From Stemphylium vesicarium (taxonomy: Eukaryota > Ascomycota > Dothideomycetes > Pleosporales > Pleosporaceae): a DNA stretch of 64,000 nt. This document shows positions 55,447-64,000 of the stretch, one piece after another. The notes under the pieces are model-generated. The model was not told the origin of the DNA and did not search any database. It saw only the letters and a list, made by a program, of their open reading frames with translations. The stretch covers positions 186,001 to 250,000 of the forward strand of contig QXCR01000019.1 in NCBI GenBank assembly GCA_004380135.1. Reading direction: 5' to 3'. The stretch's first letter is position 1; every line of letters starts with the position of its first letter. The position numbers and the translations under genes are program-made.

Positions 55447-56528
55447 ATGGACGCAAAGTCTCCACCACACAAGCACCGCACGTGGACTCGCCGTCGGAAG
55501 CTGCTCTGCATCCTCCTTCCTATTCTCGTCCTCGGGATCCTCGCCCTAGCTCTGGGTCTGGGCTTGGGACTCACCTTGGGCCGCTCCGACGATGATGACA
55601 GTGGCAACGACGATGACACTTCACTACCTCTCCCCAGCCCGAACACTACACTGCCGTGGACACCTGCTGTGTCGTCAACATGGCAGATCATCCTTTCACA
55701 CCCACCTGATCTCTCTTCTTCCTCTGCTACCACACCCAATGTCTCCGTCTTCGACATCGACCTCTTCGACACGTCTGCTTCGACTATCCAGCAGCTGCAC
55801 TCGCTAGGTAAAAAGGTGCTGTGTTACTTCAGCGCAGGCAGCTACGAAGACTGGCGCGACGATGCCGATCAGTTCGAAGACGCGGATCTAGGAAATGACC
55901 TTGACGGGTGGCCCGGTGAGAAATGGCTCGACCTCAACAGTGAGAATGTAAGACGAATCATGAAGACGAGGATACAGCTCGCCGCGGAAAAGGGTTGTGA
56001 TGGGGTAGACCCTGATAACGTCGACGCATACGTAAGTCTTTTTGAGTGCTGTAAAGATTGCAAAATCTGCAACTTTGGCTGACCACTCAATGCTAGCAAA
56101 ATGATAATGGCTTGGATTTGACGAGTGAGGATTCAATATCCTACATGGGCTATCTGTCCAACCTCACTGTTCCACTCAACCTGGCACTTGGTCTCAAGAA
56201 CGCAGGCGATATCATTGCCTCTGTCCTTCCTATTGTGCACTTCTCCGTCAACGAGGAATGCGTCAAGTATAGTGAATGCGACACCTTTGCGCCCTTCATT
56301 GAGGCGGGTAAGCCGGTGTTTCACATCGAGTATCCGGATGGAGCGGGCGCAGAACAAGGACTCAAGAACGATGTTTTGGGAGAGTCATGTGATAGAGAAG
56401 GTGATGGAGAGGGGAGTGAGGGGTTCAGTACCGTGTTGAAAAGGATGGAGTTGGATGGCTGGGTGGAATACTGTGATGGGAGTGTTGAGGTGACGGATGT
56501 GGATGAGGCGGTTGGAGGACACGATTAA
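55447..56528 (+). CDS. ega3: Endo-alpha-1,4-galactosaminidase Ega3 (GH114), membrane-anchored
   Basis: Two exons, join(55447..56031, 56097..56528), give 338 residues; the 65 nt intron (GTAAGT..ATGCTAG) joins NVDAY to QNDNGLDLT. A basic cytoplasmic N-terminus (KHRTWTRRRK) is followed by one TM helix (about 19-45) and an acidic linker (about 47-57), a type II membrane topology. The GH114 catalytic domain starts near residue 75 with TWQIILS and includes VLCYFSAGSYEDWR, GCDGVDPDNVDAY and the C-terminal EYPDGAG segment; acidic residues in GVDPDN and HIEYPD are catalytic candidates by family position. In A. fumigatus Ega3 cleaves deacetylated galactosamine linkages of GAG. It lies 0.9 kb downstream of agd3 on the same strand. 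Confidence 0.92.
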
Positions 56529-59361
56529 TGGCGCCATAGTGTGATGTTCATGCTTTGGAGAGATATCCATTGTTTCGTCACACGCTCTTGGTTGGTGACG
56601 AAACTTCTCGTACAACATGTTTGCTGTTGGCGCCCATGACACGAGGATGCGTGCATGCGTCGTAGGATCACCGTGCCAAGCATCCTGCTGTACTGGTATC
56701 CAGACTCGAGCGTATCAGTTTGTGCCAAGGAACTTCCTCAATCTTACTGACTCGTTCGCCACTGTGCTTTGCGGAATATAGCCTCATGCTAGTCTCGCAG
56801 CATGTACCCCATTAGGTCGACTGAAGCCGGCGCGAATGCGAACACCAATGTCTTGATCCCGTTACTGTAGCTATCCCATGTCGACTTCAAAAGAAACATA
56901 GCCCGAATGCCAACCTACAGCCTCAAGCGAAGAGCACTGTCAGCGCCAATGCCGAAGTCAGGCCTTCTGCACCTGAGAAAACTGGAGCTTTCCACCCACG
57001 CATAGCGTGTTAGTACGTGTCTCTCCAACAGCAAGCGATGTTTCACAACAGCTGTGGGTCGAAATGTGTTTTTCTTCTCAAGGCTCGACTGCCCACCCCA
57101 GGCGTTCTGGTTCCATGCATGTCACCTACACAGCCAGCGGACTTGTGTAGAATTTAGCCTACGGCGAAAATCTGGGGAACCATGCTTGCATTTGTTTCCA
57201 TGTCCAGACTTAGCTCAGCAGCAGATATCTGACATCGGTGGCGTGTGTCGACTCCCGGTCAGCTGAGTGGTGGAAATTCGTTTCGCGATGCTGCAACTCG
57301 GCAAATGTCTCCACTCTATGTTGGGTACAGGGCCATGCGCCAAGATGCATCTACCGACCGGTTGAATGCCACACAATATCCTGTGCAGGGTGCGTGAAAA
57401 TCTCTGGACCGGTCAGAACAATTGCGGTAGCTGTGGTCGGTATTGTCGACTGTATTGAAAGATGTCGCGATCGGTATCGGTACGTTTCTTTAACCTGTAG
57501 ACCCCGCAGCCTCGCCCTATAGCTGATCCTCCGTGGGGTTGAATTTGATTAAGACGACTTTTTACCCTACGCCCAGGTAAAATACACCTAGGTCCATCCC
57601 TTTGGATATGGATCTACGTTAAGTTAGAAAGTCAAGGTTGCTGCACCTAGTGAAGCCTGCAGCACTGGCTTACGGAAAGCTCTCGTTGTGGAAGCTTGTG
57701 GAGCTATCGTGGCATCCTAGCGAATCCGCTTGTATATCAAAATAGCCTCGTATTCTAATGCACGATGAGTGAGGGCCTTCTAGGCTCTCGGGTCAATCCA
57801 ACTCTCAGATACCGAGGCTCGTTACCAACTTTCTGCGAGCCGGTGGTCCCAGACATGCGTCACCTCGCTCAGCGCATACTTTCACGCCACGAAAAGCGGC
57901 TGATCCGGAGTCTTGGGTGCTCAATGTGAGCTGGCAAAGCTGTCAGAGGGGTGATGTGGGGCAAAGATCGTGACCTTCCTTATTCCCCTCTCGGCGCCTG
58001 GGCCCGGGAGGCAAATTTTTCGATCCGGTTTGCGTATTTGGTACAGATCATGACGAGCTTAGGAAGATGTAGTGAGGCGATCGGCAGGTCCGAGCAAGTA
58101 GCGTGCGATGCTTCCCGCGGCTGAGGGTGTGAAGAGATCCTTCGCTTTTGCTTTTTGTCGAAGCTGCTAACTAGAACCGACAAGGGTAAGGCCGTGCATT
58201 CCCGTCGTGCCGTGTAGCTCACCCGTTTCCGTAAACGGCCACTACCACTGACTCTGAAGTGGGTGTCGTGTCGAGACACACAGCCTCGTGCAGACGTTTT
58301 CATCCAATCATCTCGTCATTCACGAGTGTCAGGTGAAAATATGATGTCCGCTTGGGAACCCGACTAATCGGAACCACAGAGAACAGACCTTCGAAGTGTG
58401 AACGCAGCTGAGTCGGATAGAACGGTCGCATTCGCGCCTGAGCCTAGCGAATATCAGCAGAGAGTTAGCGAAATCTTCTGGAGTCAAAAACTTTAGCGAC
58501 GTAGCATTCGGCTCGGCACGAAGTCGGGCTTTTGCACCCCTAGATGCAGCATCTACCTACCAGGTCTTTGCAGAGCCGCCGGCACTCATACTTCCTGGCA
58601 AAGCGTGGCAGCCGCGGTATTCTTCCAAGAACGACATGGGTGATGCAAAGTGCGTTCAATCTCCGGGACCGAACCATTGCCTGGAAGAATACAAGACCGT
58701 GAGCGGATATAGAGCAAGGCTGTACAATTTCCGCGGGGAGATGAGAGCCAAGGTCAGAACAAAGTGTTCATGCAGGGCTAGCGCACGAGCAAAGGCTTAG
58801 CAATCCGATCTGTAGTAGTGGGCATGGGTTGTCTGGCTGGCAGATCTGCGGCCTAAAACAACTTGGCAGGTAAGATGTTAGTGTGACGACGGGGCTGGGT
58901 GTACGTTAGTCCCCCGGGGGCTTGAAAATCACAATGGCAGGCTGTATGAAAATCTTTGCTTGTTTGGAGGCGGCGCCCTGATTCAGTCGTTGCAGTTGAT
59001 TTTGGAAGCATTCATCCGACGGCCCAGCGGTCCGTTGGTGTGTGGGATACGTGGTGGGGAGGCGACCAGATGTTTCGATTACTTGCCGTCCCTCCAGGGT
59101 TCCTGCAAGACGACGTATCGACGATCAGCCAAGAGATCTTTCCTTTTCCATCGTGTCTCAGCTGGAAGGATCAAGGCTTGGACGTCGGTGAATATACTCG
59201 AATTGGTTCCACTGAGCGAGGTTACATGTACACGTGGGAGCTGAGGATGCTGCGCAGAAACTTGCTGGAAGGACTTCGGCGTCCAATCTGGGTAGCTCTT
59301 GTGGGAACAGCTACGGCGAAGGCGTAGAAAAAAACATTTTCAGCCCTCATTGTTGCCTTGT
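56529..59361. other. 2.8 kb intergenic region inside the GAG cluster, no gene recognised
   Basis: Between ega3 (plus) and the 3' end of sph3 (minus). The best frame (58956-59327 plus, 123 codons) has no motif and starts without a convincing context; another (57980-58303 minus) is likewise unsupported. No RNA gene, repeat array or transposon end was seen. Confidence 0.5.
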
Positions 59362-60557
59362 TCAGCTCAACAATGCATCCAAGCAATCGATGAACATGGG
59401 TAAGACGCCGTCAAGCCCTCTGTAATCGGAGCTAGCAGTGAGCCACATGCTACGACCAACAGCGAGAAGCTGCAGCACGAGTCGATTCGTCTCGACAATC
59501 GTGAGATCCGGTGTGGGATGCATCAACAAGGCTAGACTATCACCGTCATACTGCTTGGTGGCCTCCGAAAGCTCCTCGCTCTTGAGAGTCCAGTTGGAGA
59601 AAGAGTCTTCAAAGATGACGGTCAAGTCGGGTTGTTGAGATGACACACCATTGAAATATTGAGGCTCTGGCAAAGCACCGAGGTTGTGAACTGAAATCGC
59701 ATGTCAGCCTTGCGCTTGTACAACTGCCGGGGAACAATCGCATGTCAGCCCAACGGTGCAGCCAAACATCATTTCGCGAATGAAGAATGCTTTTAGAGTA
59801 AATGGCGGCGCAAGATGCTCCGACAGAGCCGAGTTCCGTGATGACGGGTGCGAAAATGCTTGTGCGAGCGAGGTAAGCTTACCAATGTAGCTCTCCCTTA
59901 GTCCGACGCTGTCCTCCACGGCTTGGGCGACAGTTCCCAAGTATGCCGCATAATCGGACGAGTATTGCGTAGGAATCTCATCCACAAAGATCCCACCCAA
60001 TGCGAGTGACGAATCATATTCGCCCCAGAAGGAGAATGCAGCGATGTCATCCACCACCGAGCTTAGTTCCCTCATACACCACGTTCTTGCGACATAGCCG
60101 ATGGTGCGTACATTGTTGAGCGAGTTGAGCGCCGCAATGGCGGCCGAATACTCTGCGTTTGGTAACGCGCCTTCTCCGGGCCCATTATGCACGTTTAGAA
60201 TTGCTGTGAACTGCACTCGCGGGTAGGTGGTTGCCCTAGAAGGGTTAGAGACTATGCACTAGAAGGCGGCTACTACAACAATGGCGAGGGCACATACACA
60301 TCGTGGAAAGGGTCCCATGCGCCTGCTGAGGGGTAGACGTAGAGAGGAGCAATGACCGAGCCAGGCCGATCCATAGCTTCCTGGATTGGGATCGGCTTAC
60401 GGCGAACCGATGGGGGTGTATCGGGCCCGGCCTCAAAAAAACAAGACGATGTGGCTGTAATTTTTTGAAAAGACAACGAAAACATTTGGACGGGTTTTTT
60501 CGCGCAGCAAGTGTTGATACAGTCGCTTTGAGTACCAGTGGTCTTGACGGGAAGCAT
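59362..60557 (-). CDS. sph3: GAG hydrolase Sph3 (GH135, spherulin-4-like); N-terminus uncertain
   Basis: Three exons, complement(59362..59690, 59883..60235, 60298..60557), with donors GTATGT and GTAAGC and acceptors TTCTAG and TTTCAG. The core matches spherulin-4/GH135: IAPLYVYPSAGAWDPF, QFTAILNVHNGPG, VRTIGYVAR, GIFVDEIPTQ, LPEPQYFN, DLTVIFEDSF. The DE of FVDEIP is the family's conserved acidic site. In A. fumigatus Sph3 is an endo-alpha-1,4-N-acetylgalactosaminidase required for GAG production. Depending on which Met is used (60557, 60485 or 60374) the product has 313, 289 or 252 residues; 60374 has the best context. None of them provides a visible signal peptide or TM anchor, so an upstream exon may be missing from this model. 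Divergent from uge3. Confidence 0.85.
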
Positions 60558-60927
60558 CCGGTTTGCAATATGGAAAGAGCCAGTCGCAATGTTTACATCG
60601 AGCCTCCGCAGTCCGAATGATAGTATTCTTAGAATACAAAGGACATGGTAGTGCTACCCACACAGTTCCGGGTGGTATGGCGCCTTCGGTCATGCAAATT
60701 GGACAGGGGTCTTTAGCGATGCAAGAGTATATTTGAGAGTACTGGGCCTGGGTAGACTCCGGGCTCGATGAGTCGGGATCAAGAGGCCGGATCATGCCAA
60801 GCAACATAGACAATATTGATGGCGCAGGAAGATTCTGACTTGGACGTGTTCTGCCTAATTGACTGTAAGCTGCGTACCTTTGTGACTTTTGTGGCGCATA
60901 TAAAGATTTTCGACGTACCAAGCAAAG
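60558..60927. promoter_or_regulatory. Divergent sph3-uge3 promoter region
   Basis: The space between the sph3 and uge3 starts is 370-550 bp depending on the sph3 start, suggesting shared control of two GAG enzymes. A minus-strand frame with CPIC..CKHC spacing crosses it but is not convincing as a gene. Confidence 0.45.
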
Positions 60928-62520
60928 ATGAACAACACTGCAACCACGCTCGCTCCTCTTCACTCCATTCATTTACCTGACACGCAAAGTGTGTTGCAAA
61001 TCATGTCGTCATGCTCATCAACCTTCTCTTTATCGCCGCCCGTAACACCGGAGATGGTCAATACGCCGGCGACACAAAGCTCCATGCTTTTCGACGACGA
61101 TGTCATGTCCGATCCTTTGGACATTGACAGCTCCAACTCGTCTTTCATTATGGTCGTTGGCGGATTAGGCTACATCGGCTCGCATACGGTCTTGGAATTG
61201 CTCAAGGAAGGATATAACGTCCTAGTCATTGACGATCTCAGCAACTCGTACGAGGACGTCTTGACCAGAGTGACAACACTCGCCGAACAATTCTGCAAAA
61301 CCCAGGGAAGGCCAATGCCTACGCTGCAATTCCGACAACTGGACTACAGGAGTGCCGAGATGAAGGCTGTACTGGCCAGCTATGCATCGTATTCTGTGGA
61401 CAGCAAGCCCGTGTCAGCCCTAGCCCGTTTCCCGTATTCCACTCTCCAACGAAAGGATTCCGGAATCGAGATGGGAATGAACGACGCTCCAATGTCCGTG
61501 GTCGAGCGCCAATCGCGGATCGCAGGTGTTATCCACTTCGCCGCCTACAAGTCCGTCGAAGAGAGCATTCGCATGCCGTTGAGATATTACAGCAACAATG
61601 TTTGCGGCCTGGTCGACTTCCTGGCTCTGCTTGAAGAGTTCGGTATCAAGAATTTTGTCTTCTCGTCTTCGGCAACTGTGTACGGTGAAGGCGCCAACTG
61701 CGGAGTGCCTTTGCGGGAGGAGCTATGCGTACATCATCCAGAGTCTTTCGTAGATAGCGAAGGACTCAATCGTGAGGTGTTACCAGGAGTGTTGGGCCTC
61801 ACCTCGCCATACGGGCGATCGAAGTTCATGTGTGAATCCATACTCGCAGATCTCGCTCTGGCTGACCCGACGTGGTCGATCACTGCTTTGCGGTACTTCA
61901 ACCCTGTACGTACAAATCTGGTGTGTTAGACGAGGACCTCAGCTAACGGAAAAAGGTCGGCTGCCACGAATCCGGCATATTAGGGGAGGATCCTCGACAG
62001 AAGCCCAGCAACTTGATACCTGTCATTGCGACAGTCTTGACAGGTACTAAGCCGGTGCTAGACATCTTCGGTACCGATTGGGATACTCCAGATGGAACTG
62101 CTGTTCGCGATTTCATCCACGTAGTGGACTTGGCCCGCGGTCATATTGCCGCCCTGGCAGCTTCAGCAGCTGGTCGCACCAAAGCACCATTTCGAACTTA
62201 CAATCTAGGTAAGCTTTCAAATCCCCTTGAAGGGCCTCCCTTCCAAACACAGTTACTAACCGTTTCTAGGCACTGGTAAAGGACACACTGTTCGCGAAGT
62301 GCTTCACAGTCTCGAAGGGGCATCCCAACGGAAAATTCCAGCACGGGAAGTTGGACGACGAGCTGGAGATGTCGGATTCTGTGTTGCAGAAGTGCAAAGA
62401 GCCGAGACTGAGCTCCAGTGGAAAGCTGAGAGGTCACTTGACGACTGTTCCGGAGATGTCTGGAATTTTACCAAGGCTCGTTGCCCCGCTATAGACGAGG
62501 TTGGCAAGACGATTTGCTAG
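60928..62520 (+). CDS. uge3: UDP-glucose/UDP-GlcNAc 4-epimerase Uge3
   Basis: Three exons, join(60928..61905, 61956..62208, 62270..62520), give 493 residues; the introns of 50 and 61 nt restore RYFNPVGCHESGILGEDP and TYNLGTGKGHTV, both canonical for GalE-type epimerases. The protein is a short-chain dehydrogenase/reductase: NAD-binding GGLGYIGSH (78-86), catalytic SSSAT (247-251) and YGRSK (Y295, K299), and DGTAVRDFIHVVDLA. An N-terminal Ser/Thr/Pro extension (about 1-72) precedes the fold, as is usual for this fungal type; MSSCSS at 61003 is another possible start. In the GAG pathway Uge3 makes UDP-galactose and UDP-GalNAc for Gtb3. Location in the cluster supports Uge3 rather than the Leloir enzyme Uge5/Gal10. 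Confidence 0.93.
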
Positions 62521-64000
62521 CGATCAAGGCATTAGCTGCGGTGCGGTGCGGTGCGCACACGGCGGCATCATCCCTGGCTGGATTTGGGTGCACTTTCTTC
62601 TCTTTCATCGTTCTTTACAAAGTTTTAGCATCGGCAACCGGCGTTCTTTTCTTTCCGAAAACGAGACATTGTTCAGTTCCGTCGTGGGGCAAGAAGTTAG
62701 TAGACGTTGGATTTAATACCCACTTTCTCATCGCGCCATATTTGAGCAGAACATTGTCCTGTGACGTCTTTCCGACGGTGTCATGTCGTCTTATAGAACC
62801 GCCGAGGATTGCTGAGAGCCTGAGAGTGTCCACGAGGCCCTTGCCGAGTCAGCCAAGTAATGGCGGTCGCCTTGGTGAGGGTCAAAAGCAAATACGTCTG
62901 GGCCAAAACGGCAGTGAACAACTGCCGACGCGCATTCCAGGTCGCCACGTGAGGAAAACGAATGAATGAGGGGATGCCAGCAAGCATGATCCTGTGAAAA
63001 GACAGATGGCTCGAAGACTCTTGTTTCTGCCTGCCTATAATGTGGTCATCTAAGGTCGCACAGCCAGCCATATGAAGCCGCGCGCCGCTCTTATAGGATC
63101 TTCAGCCCATCCTGTTATCTCAGGCTTCCAGTATGGCTTATGCAGTCGAAGCGTACTTCATCTAATTGATCGTTTCGTGCGCCGCTTTGAGACGCTGCGT
63201 GGGCGGTATCCGATAACAATGATAAGACAACCTCAGCAATGAAAGCTGAGGCAAGCTTGCATGAAGCCAACGTTTTGGAGGGACAAAATTGCCGCCAATT
63301 TACCATTTTGCCAATCCAGACCCGCGGAGCCACGTCTGATCTGCGACGGGGTCCAATGGGAAAGGAATGATCATGTGGCGAGTACGTAGTTCAGCTGGGT
63401 CGCTACACTCAACCATTGCGCCAAAGTCTGCGAACGACCACTAACCCCACGAAAAAGCTCACTGGCGAGGCGGAAAGGAGAGCTAGCACGTCGCTTCACG
63501 ACACAGCGGTGACGGAAATCCGCGCGACGGCCAAGTCATGGACGACGGCTCTTCCGAGCAGGCAGCTCGCGCGTCCCGATTCGCTAGCGAGGCGTTTCGA
63601 CTGCGGTGCAAGCTCACGGCGGGGGGCGTACAACCTGTATAGGCGAGGAACAGCCATTTCAACGGTTGGAAAACGTAATGAGGGGACAGTACGACCACGT
63701 TGAACGGTGCAATGGAGTAGCCCAATGCGCGGCGTGTCCTCGAGCTGAATAGAGGAGAGAGTCGCATAGGGGCTGACAAAGAGGCTGAGGCTGCTAGCCA
63801 TGCCCCTTGCGCTGGGCGAGGGCGGCCGATTGGATCAAGGACGGTTCGGGAGTTTCTGGCATGCTGCTACTCAGCGCTAGCCAAGGGCATCACGTGCAGC
63901 GGTCAACAGTGCTAGCAGCCCGCCCCGTTGGACCTTAACGTCTCTACATACGCACTGTCGCGAAGCCTACGACGTCGCCAACACTGTGGACAGCTGAGTC
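62521..64000. other. Right end of the window, no gene recognised
   Basis: 1.5 kb after uge3 with short frames only. It includes a (GCGGT)n-like triplet of pentamers at about 62537-62552. Any gene further right begins outside the window. Confidence 0.5.

Noticed and set aside
58956..59327. 123-codon plus-strand frame between ega3 and sph3
   Set aside because: No motif, no good start context, and no match to any GAG-cluster protein.
60433..60972. Minus-strand frame with CPIC...CKHC spacing that suggests a zinc finger
   Set aside because: It overlaps the sph3 5' exon and the uge3 start in another frame; spacing is irregular and no family was recognised.

Overview
The window is a 64 kb piece of a filamentous ascomycete nuclear genome. 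Genes are interrupted by short introns (about 48-550 nt) with GTAAGT/GTGAGT-type donors and CTAAC-like branch sites. GC content is near 50 %, intergenic spaces are long, and there are no operons. The gene repertoire (2EXR family, fungal rhodopsin-domain membrane protein, DUF1479 protein, galactosaminogalactan genes) fits a Dothideomycete, most likely Pleosporales. The order is inferred from general familiarity, not from a search.

Left part (1-21 kb): a decayed 2EXR-family gene at the edge; a DUF1479 probable dioxygenase divergent from an intracellular GH1 beta-glucosidase; a 4.9 kb stretch without a gene; a bZIP factor with an atypical basic region; an isopenicillin-N-synthase-like 2OG oxygenase with a 547 nt intron; a 3.2 kb low-complexity spacer; and a spartin/senescence-domain protein.

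Middle part (21.9-31.4 kb): the most unusual locus. One nine-exon gene encodes a predicted 2,333-residue protein that joins an NFX1/UPF1-type SF1 helicase, an NFX1-like zinc finger and three CbxX/SpoVK-type AAA+ ATPases. It is head-to-head, across 375 bp, with a gene for an RGG-rich protein that carries a PD-(D/E)XK or DXO/Rai1-like pattern. I propose the pair as a candidate RNA-processing or surveillance module.

Next (31.8-41.1 kb): a small charged hypothetical protein, a secreted AA5 copper radical oxidase, an HPP-family membrane protein, a rhodopsin-domain 7-TM protein, and a 64-residue zinc-ribbon protein in two small exons.

Right part (41.3-62.5 kb): a complete galactosaminogalactan (GAG) exopolysaccharide cluster: gtb3 (3,048-residue membrane glycosyltransferase, -), agd3 (deacetylase, +), ega3 (GH114 galactosaminidase, +), sph3 (GH135 hydrolase, -) and uge3 (UDP-hexose 4-epimerase, +). 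In the known pathway Uge3 supplies UDP-Gal/UDP-GalNAc, Gtb3 polymerises and exports, Agd3 deacetylates GalNAc, and Sph3 and Ega3 cleave the polymer. The last 1.5 kb holds nothing I recognise. Exon borders throughout were placed by eye from splice consensus and frame continuity; no tools were run.
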